Positions 1-8,406 of a DNA stretch of 64,000 bases are shown here, piece after piece. The first letter of the stretch is position 1; each line of letters starts with the position of its first letter. The notes under the pieces were generated by a model. It was not told where the DNA came from. It saw nothing but the letters and a program-made list of their open reading frames with translations, and did not search any database. The stretch lies in the NCBI RefSeq assembly GCF_038446665.1, contig NZ_CP151802.1, positions 3,224,001 through 3,288,000 on the forward strand, in the 5' to 3' direction. The stretch is from Lysobacter sp. FW306-1B-D06B. Its GTDB lineage: Bacteria; Pseudomonadota; Gammaproteobacteria; Xanthomonadales; Xanthomonadaceae. The position numbers and the translations under genes are program-made.

Positions 1-578
<578 letters not shown>

Positions 579-588
579 TGCGATCTAC

Positions 589-699
589 GGGATTGGAGAT
601 TCGGGATTCGAGATTGGTAAAACGCGCGTCCCGCCGTTCTGATGTTGCCCAACACGTCGCGTCGCTTTTGCGAATCCCCAATCCCCAATCCCGAATCCC
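589..699. repeat. Inverted array of GGGATT(C/G)G-type heptamers
   Basis: The asnS downstream gap holds degenerate GGGATTGG/GGGATTCG units at 589-617 and their reverse complement (CGAATCC/CCAATCC units) at 671-699, separated by about 53 bases. The two arms could pair into a long imperfect hairpin. A related run lies at 2750-2783. Such strings are common between genes in Xanthomonadaceae; whether they terminate transcription is inference. Confidence 0.6.
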
Positions 700-705
700 A
701 CGCCT

Positions 706-1011
706 GTGATCCTGTTCTTCTCCCTGCTCTTCGTCGCCATCGCCATCGCCGGCTTCTGCGCGTTCGTGATCTTCTGGCCGTTGTCGCTGGTGCACATCCG
801 CGACCGCCATCCGCAGTTGCAGGCGCAGTTGGGCGAAGGCGCGTTCGCGCGGCCGTCGGCGTGGGGCTGGCTGCTGCGTCGTGGCTACCTGTCGGTGCAC
901 GACGGCAACCTCAACGGTCTTGCGAGCCCCGCCAGGATCTCGCTGTTGACCATCATCGGCGGCCTCGTATGCGCCGCCCTGCTCTGGCTTCTTGCCGTGG
1001 TGATCGGATGA
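706..1011 (+). CDS. Small two-helix membrane protein of unknown function
   Basis: 101 residues with a GTG start. There are two clear hydrophobic segments, about residues 2-25 and 79-100, separated by a charged, tryptophan-containing loop that includes PLSLVHIRDRHPQL. I do not recognise a named family; it looks like a conserved small inner-membrane protein. The next gene overlaps it by ATGA, so the two are almost certainly translated together. No catalytic motif is visible. Confidence 0.7.
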   Translation: MILFFSLLFVAIAIAGFCAFVIFWPLSLVHIRDRHPQLQAQLGEGAFARPSAWGWLLRRGYLSVHDGNLNGLASPARISLLTIIGGLVCAALLWLLAVVIG

Positions 1012-1316
1012 ACGACAACGTCAACGACCAGTGGTGGCTCGCCACGATCGGCCGCACGCTGATCTGGGCACGCCTGCGCATGCTCGACGCCGGCACCGCC
1101 GAAGTGCTCGACAGCGACGGCGTCCTCCAGCCGTACGACAGCGAGGACAGCGCACGCGCTGCGCTGATGGACGCGGAGTTCGTCGCACTCGACGGCCTCG
1201 ACGACGACGACGCGCGCAATCGCGGCTTCACGCTGGACGAACTCGTCCCGCCCAGCGGCGAAGGCCTCGACGTGCTGCGCCCGCAGATGGTCCAGCAGCT
1301 TCCCTCGCGGCACTGA
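1008..1316 (+). CDS. Acidic 102-residue hypothetical protein
   Basis: The start ATG overlaps the stop of the preceding membrane protein (ATGA). The protein is strongly acidic, with runs such as LDGLDDDDARNRG, and has no signal peptide or membrane segment. It is probably a small soluble partner of the upstream membrane protein or of the downstream flavin-binding protein. The family is not recognised. The longer frame opening near 642 is rejected because it would run through the membrane protein in another frame. Confidence 0.65.
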   Translation: MNDNVNDQWWLATIGRTLIWARLRMLDAGTAEVLDSDGVLQPYDSEDSARAALMDAEFVALDGLDDDDARNRGFTLDELVPPSGEGLDVLRPQMVQQLPSRH

Positions 1317-1324
1317 CCATCGCC

Positions 1325-1957
1325 ATGTACCTGCCCCGCGCCTTCGCCGAACACGATCTCGAAGCGCTGGACCGGTTGGCGCAACGCGACCGCTTCATCA
1401 CGCTGGTCACCGTGCGTGACGGCGAACCGACCGTCAGCCACCTGCCCGTGCTCTATCGCCGCAACGGCGAACACGTCGAACTGATCGGCCACTGGGCCCG
1501 ACCCAATCCGCAGGCGAAACACGCCGGCCCCGCGCTGGCGATCTTCCACGGCCCGCACGCGTACGTCTCGCCCGGCTGGTATCCCGACAAGGAAGAAGCC
1601 GCGCGCGTGCCGACCTGGAACTACGCGGTCGCCCACCTGCGCGGCACGATGTCGACGTTCGAGGACGAAGCCTCGCTGGCGGCGGTCGTCGACGGATTGA
1701 GCGTGGATCACGAAGCCACGGTGGGCGGCGACTGGCGTTTCGAATTCGAACGCGACGACCTGCGCCGCCAGTTGCGCGGCATCGTTGGATTCCGGTTCGT
1801 CGCCGACTCGATCACGCTGAAGTTCAAGCTCAGCCAGAACCATCCGATGGCCAACTGCGAAGCCGTGGCCACCCGGCTCGAATCGCAATCGCGCGACGCC
1901 AGCCGCGACACCGCCGCGCTGATGCGCGAACGCATGAACGAACGACAAGGAGACTGA
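1325..1957 (+). CDS. FMN-binding PaiB-family protein
   Basis: 210 residues, the usual size for the PaiB/FMN-binding negative regulator family (split-barrel flavin fold). Family-like signatures include a start MYLPRAFAEHD, the THLPVLY-like strand SHLPVLYRRNG near residue 40, and GHWARPNPQ near 58, which resembles the flavin-contacting segment. The later PTWNYAVAHLRG stretch and the C-terminal MANCEAVATRLE segment also fit. Despite the regulator name, direct DNA binding is not evident and an FMN-dependent redox or sensing role is equally likely. It sits one base upstream of the SDR gene, suggesting co-expression. Confidence 0.8.
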   Translation: MYLPRAFAEHDLEALDRLAQRDRFITLVTVRDGEPTVSHLPVLYRRNGEHVELIGHWARPNPQAKHAGPALAIFHGPHAYVSPGWYPDKEEAARVPTWNYAVAHLRGTMSTFEDEASLAAVVDGLSVDHEATVGGDWRFEFERDDLRRQLRGIVGFRFVADSITLKFKLSQNHPMANCEAVATRLESQSRDASRDTAALMRERMNERQGD

Positions 1958-1958
1958 C

Positions 1959-2747
1959 GTGGACCTCGACCTCACCGGCAAGCATGCGCTCGTCTGCGGC
2001 GCCAGCCAGGGCATTGGCCTGGCGACGGCGCGCGCGCTGGCGGATCTCGGCGCCGACGTCACCCTGCTCGCCCGCCGCGAGGAACGCCTGCGCGAACTGG
2101 CCGCCTCAATGCCGACCCCGCGCGAAGGCCAGGCGCACGGCTGGATCGCCGTCGACGGCACCGACACCGATACGCTGCGCGCGAAGGTGCAGGCGCTGGT
2201 CAGCACGCGCCCCGTGCACATCCTGGTGAACAACAGCGGCGGTCCGCCGCCGGGCCCCGTGCACGGCGCGGAGATCGCCGCGTTCGAAGCCGCATACCGC
2301 CAGCACCTCATCGCCAACCACGTCCTCGCCGAGACGGTCATCCCGGGCATGGAACGCGACGGCTACGGCCGCATCGTCAACGTCATCTCCACCTCGGTGA
2401 AGGAACCGCTGCAGGGGTTGGGCGTATCGAACACCACGCGCTGGGCGGTGGCGAGCTGGGCCAAGACGCTGGCGACGGAACTGGCCCCCAAGGGCATCAC
2501 CGTCAACAACGTGCTGCCGGGATCGACCGAGACGCCGCGCATCGAGCAGATCATCGACAACACCTCGACGAAGACGGGCAAGAGCCGCGATGAGGTGTTC
2601 CAGAAGATGGTCTCGGAAATCCCGATGCGCCGCTTCGCACGGCCCGAGGAAACGGCGGCCGCGATCGCGTTCCTGTGCTCGCCTGCGGCGTCGTACATCA
2701 CCGGCGTGAACCTGCCGGTGGATGGCGGGCGCACGCGGTCGCTCTAG
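1959..2747 (+). CDS. SDR-family oxidoreductase with altered active site
   Basis: 262 residues, GTG start directly after the PaiB-like gene. The Rossmann dinucleotide motif GASQGIG is at about residues 14-20, and NNSGG at about 91-95 matches the NNAG structural motif. The family serine region is present around residues 144-146. Where the YxxxK catalytic pair should be, the sequence reads S157-N-T-T-R161, so both Tyr and Lys are missing. The C-terminal VNLPVDGG is typical of the 3-oxoacyl-ACP reductase-like branch. Classical carbonyl reduction is therefore doubtful; an alternative proton donor or non-catalytic nicotinamide binding is possible. Confidence 0.85.
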   Translation: MDLDLTGKHALVCGASQGIGLATARALADLGADVTLLARREERLRELAASMPTPREGQAHGWIAVDGTDTDTLRAKVQALVSTRPVHILVNNSGGPPPGPVHGAEIAAFEAAYRQHLIANHVLAETVIPGMERDGYGRIVNVISTSVKEPLQGLGVSNTTRWAVASWAKTLATELAPKGITVNNVLPGSTETPRIEQIIDNTSTKTGKSRDEVFQKMVSEIPMRRFARPEETAAAIAFLCSPAASYITGVNLPVDGGRTRSL

Positions 2748-2749
2748 AT

Positions 2750-2885
2750 CGGGAATCGGGAATCGGGAATCGGGATTCGGGAGAGGATGTCATTCCCGCG
2801 AAGGCGGGAATCCAATCGTCAGACGCTGCAAGCACTCCGGAGGGCGTGACACTCCGGACCGCTGGATCCCCGCCTTCGCGGGGAT
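2750..2885. repeat. Heptamer run followed by paired ATTCCCGC-gaag-GCGGGAAT hairpins
   Basis: A run of GGGAATC units (2750-2783) follows the SDR stop. A perfect 8-bp-arm hairpin lies at 2792-2811 and a matching inverted variant, ATCCCCGC-cttc-GCGGGGAT, at 2866-2885. The pair brackets a roughly 50-base spacer. Relatives of this hairpin are clustered again near 45.9-46.5 kb. It separates the SDR gene from the kynurenine genes and may act as a bidirectional terminator or REP-like element. Confidence 0.75.
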
Positions 2886-2979
2886 GACCGCGTTCGTGGC
2901 GCGTCACGGCCCTGGCAGCCCAGCGCGCAGGCCCACCGTACGCATCGGAACGTCGCACCCTCACTGCTAAGCTAACCCG

Positions 2980-4404
2980 ATGCGCCTTCGCCACCTCATC
3001 GCCGGTGAACCACGCGATCCGGCCTCCGGTCGCTGGGCAGACGTCTTCGATCCGGCCAACGGCAAGCCCTTCGCCGAAGTCGCCCTCGGCGACGCGGCCG
3101 ATGTCGACGCCGCCATCGCCGCCGCCGAAGCCGCCTTCCCCGCCTGGTCCGCCCTGCCCCACAGCGAGCGCGCGCGCTGGCTGGAAAAGCTCGCCGATGC
3201 GCTGGAAGCAAAGCTCGACGACTTCGCCCATGCCGAGTCGCGCGACGGCGGCAAGCCGATCAAGCTGGCCCGCGAAGTGGAGATCCCGCGCGCGATCAGC
3301 AACCTGCGTTTCTTCGCGCACGCGGCCACGCAGTTCGCCAGCGAATCGCACCACGGCCAGGCCGGCCTGAACTACACGCTGCGCCAGCCGCTGGGCGTGG
3401 TCGGCACGATCTCGCCGTGGAACCTGCCGCTGTACCTGTTCACCTGGAAGATCGCCCCTGCATTGGCGGCCGGCAACACCGTCGTCGCCAAGCCATCGGA
3501 AGTCACGCCCGTGACGGCGACCATGCTGGGCGAACTCGCCGCGAAGATCGGCTTTCCCGACGGCGTGCTCAATATCGTCCATGGTCTGGGCCCGGACGTC
3601 GGCGAACCGCTGGTCGCCGATCCGCGCGTGAAGGCGGTGTCGTTCACCGGCAGCACCGCGGTCGGCCGCCGCATCGCCGGCATCGCCGGGCCGCTGCTGA
3701 AGAAGGTCTCGCTGGAACTGGGCGGCAAGAACCCCACGCTCGTCTTCGCCGACAGCGACTGGCGCGACCACTTCGACACGCTGGTGCGTTCGGCTTTCCA
3801 GAACTCCGGCCAGATCTGCCTGTGCGGCTCGCGCGTGCTGGTGGAACGCGGCATCTACACCGAGTTCCGCGACGCGCTGGTGCAACGCGCACAGCAGCTG
3901 CGCGTGGGCGATCCGATCGACGAGGACAACCAGCTTGGCCCACTCGTGTCGCGCCCCCACTTCGACAAGGTGATGAGCGCCCTGCAGCGCGCTCGCGACG
4001 AAGGCGGCAAGGTCCTGTGCGGCGGCACGGCGCTCGACCGGCCCGGCTGGTTCGTGACGCCGACGGTGATCGAAGGGCTCGGGCCGGACTGCGCGAGCAA
4101 CCGCGACGAGATCTTCGGCCCGGTCGTCACGCTGCAACCTTTCGACACCGACGAACAGGCGCTCGCGCTGGCCAACGCCGGCGAATACGGCCTGGCCGCC
4201 TCCGTCTGGACGCGCGACCTGCGCCGCGCACACCGTTTCGCCGCGCAACTGCGCGCCGGCATGGTGTGGATCAACACCTGGCTGCAACGCGACCTGCGCA
4301 CGCCGTTCGGCGGCATGGGCGCGTCCGGTCTCGGCCGCGAAGGCGGTTTCGAGGCGATGCGTTTTTTCACCGACGCCAAGAACGTCGGTCTGCATTTGGG
4401 ATGA
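2980..4404 (+). CDS. Aldehyde dehydrogenase, probable 2-aminomuconic semialdehyde dehydrogenase
   Basis: 474 residues, standard length for the NAD(P)-dependent ALDH superfamily. Catalytic general base Glu246 sits in LELGGKNP and nucleophile Cys280 in NSGQICLCGSR; the ISPWNLPLYL cofactor-site motif is near residue 145. The 2-hydroxymuconic/2-aminomuconic semialdehyde dehydrogenase role is inferred from context: 3-hydroxyanthranilate dioxygenase and a RidA-type deaminase follow, and ACMSD lies 13 kb downstream. It would oxidise the ACMSD product, 2-aminomuconate semialdehyde. A four-base gap to the carbonic anhydrase indicates an operon. Confidence 0.88.
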   Translation: MRLRHLIAGEPRDPASGRWADVFDPANGKPFAEVALGDAADVDAAIAAAEAAFPAWSALPHSERARWLEKLADALEAKLDDFAHAESRDGGKPIKLAREVEIPRAISNLRFFAHAATQFASESHHGQAGLNYTLRQPLGVVGTISPWNLPLYLFTWKIAPALAAGNTVVAKPSEVTPVTATMLGELAAKIGFPDGVLNIVHGLGPDVGEPLVADPRVKAVSFTGSTAVGRRIAGIAGPLLKKVSLELGGKNPTLVFADSDWRDHFDTLVRSAFQNSGQICLCGSRVLVERGIYTEFRDALVQRAQQLRVGDPIDEDNQLGPLVSRPHFDKVMSALQRARDEGGKVLCGGTALDRPGWFVTPTVIEGLGPDCASNRDEIFGPVVTLQPFDTDEQALALANAGEYGLAASVWTRDLRRAHRFAAQLRAGMVWINTWLQRDLRTPFGGMGASGLGREGGFEAMRFFTDAKNVGLHLG

Positions 4405-4408
4405 AGCA

Positions 4409-5080
4409 ATGACCACCGGTCCCCTCACCGACCTGCTCAAGAACAACCGCGACTGGTCCGAACGCATCAGCCGCGAAGACCCGGAGTTCTTCCAGCGCCT
4501 GTCCAAGCAGCAGGCGCCCGAATACCTGTGGATCGGCTGCTCGGATTCGCGCGTGCCGGCCAACCAGGTCATCGACATGGCGCCGGGCGAAGTCTTCGTC
4601 CACCGCAACATCGCCAATGTCGTCGTGCACACCGACCTCAACTGCCTGTCGGTGATCCAGTTCGCCGTGGACGTGCTGAAGGTCAAGCACATCCTCGTCG
4701 TCGGCCACTACGGCTGCGGCGGCGTGCACGCGGCGCTGCACGGCACGCGCGTGGGCCTGGCCGACAACTGGCTGCGCCATGTATCCGACGTGGCCGAAAA
4801 GCACGAGCTGTGCATGCAGCACGCGCACACCGACGAACGCCACGATCGCCTGTGCGAACTCAACGTGATCGAACAGGTGCAGAACGTCTGCCTCACCACC
4901 ATCGTCCGCGACGCCTGGACGCGCGGGCAGGAGCTGACCGTGCACGGCTGGGTCTACAGCCTGCGCAACGGCCTGGTGCAGGACATGGGCATCGACGTCA
5001 GCTCGCAGGACCAGCTCGATGGGCTCTACAAGGCGGCGGTCGCGCGCGTGAACGCCTTCCGTGGGGATTCGCCGCGATGA
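4409..5080 (+). CDS. can: Beta-class carbonic anhydrase
   Basis: 223 residues. Interconverts CO2 and bicarbonate in the cytoplasm. Zinc ligands are visible: Cys44 in CSDSR, His100 and Cys103 in GHYGCGG, with the Asp46-Arg48 catalytic dyad. The NVVVHTDLNCLSVIQFAV segment is typical of the Can/CynT-type bacterial enzymes. It overlaps the next gene by ATGA and lies within the lower kynurenine genes, so translation is coupled. It may handle CO2 released by ACMSD, though that enzyme is encoded elsewhere in the window; this link is inference. Confidence 0.93.
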   Translation: MTTGPLTDLLKNNRDWSERISREDPEFFQRLSKQQAPEYLWIGCSDSRVPANQVIDMAPGEVFVHRNIANVVVHTDLNCLSVIQFAVDVLKVKHILVVGHYGCGGVHAALHGTRVGLADNWLRHVSDVAEKHELCMQHAHTDERHDRLCELNVIEQVQNVCLTTIVRDAWTRGQELTVHGWVYSLRNGLVQDMGIDVSSQDQLDGLYKAAVARVNAFRGDSPR

Positions 5081-5526
5081 GCGACGCCATCCGCGCCAGC
5101 GCCGCGCCGAAGCCCGTCGGCCAGTACCCGCATGCGCGCCGCGTGGGCGAATTGCTGTTCCTGTCGGGCATCGGCCCGCGCGATCCGGCCAGCAACGCCA
5201 TCGTCGGCAACGTGCATGACGCGGCCGGCCGCCTCATCAGCTACGACATCGACGCACAGACGCGCGCCGTCTTCGCCAACGTGCGCACGGTGCTGGAAGC
5301 CAGCGGCGCGCGCTGGGAAGACCTGGTCGACGTCACCGTCTACCTCACCGACATGGCGCACGATTTCAAGGCGTACAACGCCGTGTGGGCCGAGTACTTC
5401 CCCGACATCGACACCGCGCCGTGCCGCACCACGCTCGGCATCACCGCGTTGCCGACGCCGATCGCGATCGAACTCAAATGCATCGCCACGATAAAGTCCC
5501 CTCTCCCGCGCGCGGGAGAGGGTTAG
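5077..5526 (+). CDS. RidA-family protein, probable 2-aminomuconate deaminase
   Basis: 149 residues of the RidA/YjgF/L-PSP fold. Family marks are GELLFLSGIGPRDP near residue 25, the RAVFANVRTVLEASG helix, VTVYLTDMAHDF, and PCRTTLGITALP carrying the conserved arginine. In kynurenine loci this family member deaminates 2-aminomuconate to 4-oxalocrotonate. The start codon overlaps the carbonic anhydrase stop. The last residues (about SPLPRAGEG) are encoded by the left hairpin of a dispersed repeat that also supplies the stop codon, so the native C-terminus has been replaced or extended. Confidence 0.85.
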   Translation: MSDAIRASAAPKPVGQYPHARRVGELLFLSGIGPRDPASNAIVGNVHDAAGRLISYDIDAQTRAVFANVRTVLEASGARWEDLVDVTVYLTDMAHDFKAYNAVWAEYFPDIDTAPCRTTLGITALPTPIAIELKCIATIKSPLPRAGEG

Positions 5527-5597
5527 GTTGAGGGCGGACTAGCCGCACGCCGCCAACCTGCCCTCACCCCATCGCTCTCCCGCAAGCGGGAGAGAAA
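5503..5597. repeat. Dispersed element with CTCTCCCGC hairpins at both ends
   Basis: The left hairpin is CTCTCCCGC-gc-GCGGGAGAG at about 5503-5521. The right hairpin is CTCTCCCGC-aa-GCGGGAGAG at about 5575-5594. The spacer carries GGTTGAGGGC and its near-complement further right. A related element occurs at 41539-41630. The left end overlaps the end of the RidA-type gene and the right end abuts the start of the dioxygenase gene. Confidence 0.75.
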
Positions 5598-5608
5598 GAG
5601 AATCCGCA

Positions 5609-6139
5609 ATGCTGCCCAGCCCGCTCAACCTGCAAGCCTGGATCGAAGAGCACCGCCACCTGCTCAAGCCGCCGGTCGGCAACAAGGTGATCTACGTCGG
5701 CGACTTCATCGTGATGGTGGTCGGTGGCCCGAACCAGCGCACCGATTACCACTGGGACGAAGGCGCGGAGTGGTTCTACCAACTCGAAGGCGAGATGGTG
5801 CTGCGCATCCAGGAAGACGGGAAAGTGCGCGACATCCCCATCAAGGCCGGCGAGATCTTCCTGCTGCCGCCGCGCGTCCCGCACTCGCCGCAGCGCATGC
5901 CCGACTCGATCGGCCTGGTGATCGAACGCCGCCGCCTGCCCGACGAACTCGACGGCCTGCTCTGGTTCTGCGAGCGCTGCAACCACAAGCTCTATGAGGA
6001 GTTCTTCAAGCTGAAGAACATCGAGACCGACTTCCCGCCGGTGTTCGAGCGTTTCTACGCTTCGCGCGACCACCGCACGTGCAAGCAGTGCGGCCATCTC
6101 AACCCCGCGCCCGCCAAGTACGTGATGCCCGACACCTGA
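5609..6139 (+). CDS. 3-hydroxyanthranilate 3,4-dioxygenase
   Basis: 176 residues, the bacterial length for this cupin enzyme, which opens 3-hydroxyanthranilate to 2-amino-3-carboxymuconate semialdehyde. Catalytic iron ligands are visible as His48 ([10 protein letters not shown]), Glu54 and His92 ([12 protein letters not shown]). A second, rubredoxin-like metal site in the C-terminal part is formed by CERC (121/124) and CKQC (158/161), as known for bacterial and yeast enzymes. The product can cyclise to quinolinate for NAD or be diverted by ACMSD. The gene ends just before a strong terminator. Confidence 0.95.
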   Translation: MLPSPLNLQAWIEEHRHLLKPPVGNKVIYVGDFIVMVVGGPNQRTDYHWDEGAEWFYQLEGEMVLRIQEDGKVRDIPIKAGEIFLLPPRVPHSPQRMPDSIGLVIERRRLPDELDGLLWFCERCNHKLYEEFFKLKNIETDFPPVFERFYASRDHRTCKQCGHLNPAPAKYVMPDT

Positions 6140-6180
6140 GGCGCCCGGGCTTCGACCGACCCCGCCAAGTCCTTGTTTCG

Positions 6181-6213
6181 AAAAACAGCCCGGCCTCGCC
6201 GGGCTGTTTTTTT
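6181..6213 (+). terminator. Rho-independent terminator after the dioxygenase gene
   Basis: Ten-base perfect stem ACAGCCCGGC / GCCGGGCTGT (6185-6194 and 6198-6207) with a three-base loop and a run of seven T on the plus strand. The flanking A tract on the left makes it potentially bidirectional. It cleanly separates the kynurenine genes from the stress operon. Confidence 0.92.
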
Positions 6214-6274
6214 GTGCCGACCGCTACCCGTCCAAAGTCCCGGCCCAGCCCCCTTGCCGTCCGTCGTTTTCTCA

Positions 6275-6312
6275 TTGACAGGCATTTCAGGTAATGCCTA
6301 CTGTAACTTTCA
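6275..6312 (+). promoter_or_regulatory. Promoter with embedded palindromic operator for the stress operon
   Basis: A perfect TTGACA (6275-6280) is followed after 18 bases by TACTGT (6299-6304), a weak -10. The spacer contains the perfect inverted repeat AGGCATT-tcaggt-AATGCCT (6280-6299). Transcription from this -10 would start at about 6311-6312, exactly at an ATG, predicting a leaderless mRNA. No Shine-Dalgarno-like sequence precedes that ATG, which fits. Repressor binding between -35 and -10 is inference. Confidence 0.6.
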
Positions 6313-6959
6313 TGAAAGGACCTCGACCCAAGTCGTCGACCGAGTACGTTCGCGAGTTCCGCGAACGGATGCGGCGCGAGGGCTTCGTCAAGAAGGACGT
6401 GTGGATCCTGCCCGAGCACGCGCAGGAGCTGGCGGCGATCGAGCGCCAGTTGCGCCAGCCCGGCGGCGCACAGGCGCGCGCCGACGACGGACGCGCCGTC
6501 GCCTGGACCGTCCGTTCGCTGCACGCCGCGTTGTCCGAGACACGTCCAGTCCTCTCCGGCCACATCGCGCTGGAGCTGCTGGAAGGCGTCGAGCCCAGCC
6601 TGCACCTGGCCATGCGCGAACACGGCGACCTGCCGGTGTTCATCGCGGTCAGCGGCGAGCAGATCGTCGTCGAGTCGCTGATGTGGCCGCTGTCGGACGT
6701 ACGCGACGCGGCGGCGTTCAACGCGCACGTGCTGCGCACGCACAAGGTGCTGCCGCTGTCGAACATGGCCATCGAGGTCATCGGCGGCGTGGCCTGCTAC
6801 ATCATGTTCGGCTCGCTGGACACGCGCTCCAGCCTGGCCAACATCGTGTTCGAGATCGAGACGCTGGCCGAGAACGTGCTCAACGCCGCCGAGGCCTATG
6901 CGCCGTTTCTCCGCGACGACGTCCTGGGCGACGGCATCCTCGTGGAGGGCGCGGCATGA
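6312..6959 (+). CDS. yjfI: YjfI-family (DUF2170) protein
   Basis: 215 residues from ATG 6312; an in-frame ATG at 6294 lies inside the operator palindrome and is judged not to be the start. The N-terminal STEYVREFRERMRREGF segment resembles a short basic helix, and the rest matches the YjfI/DUF2170 pattern (LPVFIAVSGEQIVVESLMWP, near residues 120-140). Family members are encoded next to PspA-like yjfJ in enterobacteria, and the same order is seen here. The function is unknown; a PspA-associated sensor or regulator is a reasonable inference. It overlaps pspA by ATGA. Confidence 0.82.
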   Translation: MKGPRPKSSTEYVREFRERMRREGFVKKDVWILPEHAQELAAIERQLRQPGGAQARADDGRAVAWTVRSLHAALSETRPVLSGHIALELLEGVEPSLHLAMREHGDLPVFIAVSGEQIVVESLMWPLSDVRDAAAFNAHVLRTHKVLPLSNMAIEVIGGVACYIMFGSLDTRSSLANIVFEIETLAENVLNAAEAYAPFLRDDVLGDGILVEGAA

Positions 6960-7705
6960 GCGCGCTGTCCCGCATCTTCGGCCGCGTGCGCGAGCAGCTC
7001 GCCGAACTCGGCGATTCCATCGTGCCGAACGCGGCGCAGCGCGACCTCGACGAGGAGATCCGCGCCAGCGACGCCCGCGTGCGCGAATGGCGCGCCAGCC
7101 TCGCCGAACTGCTGGCCCGGCGCATGACGGCGCAGGAGCGCACCGACACCACCGCGGCGGCCATCGAACAACGCGAAGCGCAGGCGCTCGCCAGCCTCCA
7201 GGCCGGCAAGCTGGCCCTGGCCGAGGAAGTCGCCGCGGCGATCGCCCAGCTGGAACAGGCGCGCGACGACGAGCACGCCCTGCTGGCGCAGCTCGACCTG
7301 CGCGTGACGCAGATGCGCTACCTCATCGAGGAAGGCGAGAACGGCCTGCGCCGGCTGCAGTTGCAGCTCGATGCGCTGCGCGCTGCCGAGACGGTGCAGC
7401 GAGCGCAGGAAACCGTTGCCCACCGACAGCCCGGCACGCCGTTGCCGCAGAACGCGATCGAGTCGCTGCTGCGCTCGCGCAGGCGTAATGCGCCGCGCGC
7501 CGAGGCGGACGACGCCGGCGAGCCGATGGGCGATTCCGATCTGGACGCGCGTCTGCTTGCCGAAGGCATCGACGAACGCAACACGCGTGCGCAGCTCGTG
7601 CTGGCGCGCCTGGCCCAACGTCTGGCCGATGCGGCCGCGGCGTCGGCTCCGCCCACGGGCGGGCGCGCCACCCGGACACGCACACCAGGGAAGAAACCGC
7701 GATGA
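6956..7705 (+). CDS. PspA/IM30-family membrane-stress protein
   Basis: 249 residues, mostly alpha-helical coiled coil, beginning with the amphipathic helix SRIFGRVREQLAELGDS. A long charged central hairpin (about residues 25-145) is rich in Ala, Glu, Arg and Gln. The tail is basic and low complexity (RATRTRTPGKKPR). PspA proteins form ESCRT-III-like scaffolds that protect damaged inner membranes. It overlaps both the upstream yjfI and the downstream membrane protein by ATGA, so stoichiometric coupled translation is expected. This is the YjfJ-type branch and not the phage-shock operon PspA. Confidence 0.85.
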   Translation: MSALSRIFGRVREQLAELGDSIVPNAAQRDLDEEIRASDARVREWRASLAELLARRMTAQERTDTTAAAIEQREAQALASLQAGKLALAEEVAAAIAQLEQARDDEHALLAQLDLRVTQMRYLIEEGENGLRRLQLQLDALRAAETVQRAQETVAHRQPGTPLPQNAIESLLRSRRRNAPRAEADDAGEPMGDSDLDARLLAEGIDERNTRAQLVLARLAQRLADAAAASAPPTGGRATRTRTPGKKPR

Positions 7706-8343
7706 CCGAATTCCTGACCACCGCCCTGACCTTCCCCACCCTGCTCTACAGCATCGTGCTGGCGGTCTGCGTCGTGTACTGGCTGCTGGCGGCGACCGGC
7801 ATGGTTGACGCCGACGCGCCGGACGGGCTGTTGGGCGGCGATGGCGACGCCCACGACGGCGACGCCAGCGGCCTGGCGGCGATGCTGTCCAAGCTCGGCA
7901 TCAGCGGCGTGCCGGTGATGATCGTGCTGACGGTGCTGGCGTTCGTCGGCTGGGTCGGCACCTACTTCGTGCAGCTGCTGGTGTTGCAGCACCTGCCGGC
8001 GACGCTGCGCGTGCTGCTCGGCGCCGTCGCGGCGGTCGCCATGCTGGTGCCCGGCGTGCTGGCCACCTCGCTGCTGCTGCGCCCGCTGAGCCGCGTGCTG
8101 CTGCGCCTGCGCCCACCGGCGGATCCGTCCATCCTCGGCCGCGTCGGCGTGGTCAGCACGCCGTCGGTGGATGCCGGTTACGGCCAGGCCACGTTCGACG
8201 ACGGCGGCGCCGGCCTGGTCCTGCAGATCCGTCACGAACAGGCGGACCGCTTCAAGCGCGGCGATCGCGTCGTGTTGATCGAATACCTCAACGGGCAGCA
8301 CGCCTACCGCGTGGTGTCCGAGGAACAGTTCAAGAACCTGTAG
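7702..8343 (+). CDS. YqiJ-like OB-fold inner-membrane protein
   Basis: 213 residues. There are three membrane segments, about residues 8-33, 72-96 and 99-127, and then a soluble C-terminal beta-rich domain (about 140-213) containing GRVGVVSTPSVDAGYGQATFDDGG and FKRGDRVVLIEYL. This arrangement (membrane helices plus NfeD/OB-like fold) matches YqiJ/DUF1449, the usual partner of YqiK-type flotillins, and the flotillin gene follows after 63 bases. An acidic loop (DGDAHDGDAS) separates helices 1 and 2. The likely role is to organise flotillin-rich membrane patches. Confidence 0.82.
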   Translation: MTEFLTTALTFPTLLYSIVLAVCVVYWLLAATGMVDADAPDGLLGGDGDAHDGDASGLAAMLSKLGISGVPVMIVLTVLAFVGWVGTYFVQLLVLQHLPATLRVLLGAVAAVAMLVPGVLATSLLLRPLSRVLLRLRPPADPSILGRVGVVSTPSVDAGYGQATFDDGGAGLVLQIRHEQADRFKRGDRVVLIEYLNGQHAYRVVSEEQFKNL

Positions 8344-8406
8344 CACCGCACCACCGAACACATACCTTCCAAGACCGCAGTACCGTTCCAACAAGGAGAA
8401 GTTGCA

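Noticed and set aside
6294..6311. Earlier in-frame ATG of the YjfI gene
   Set aside because: It lies inside the operator palindrome and upstream of the predicted transcription start.
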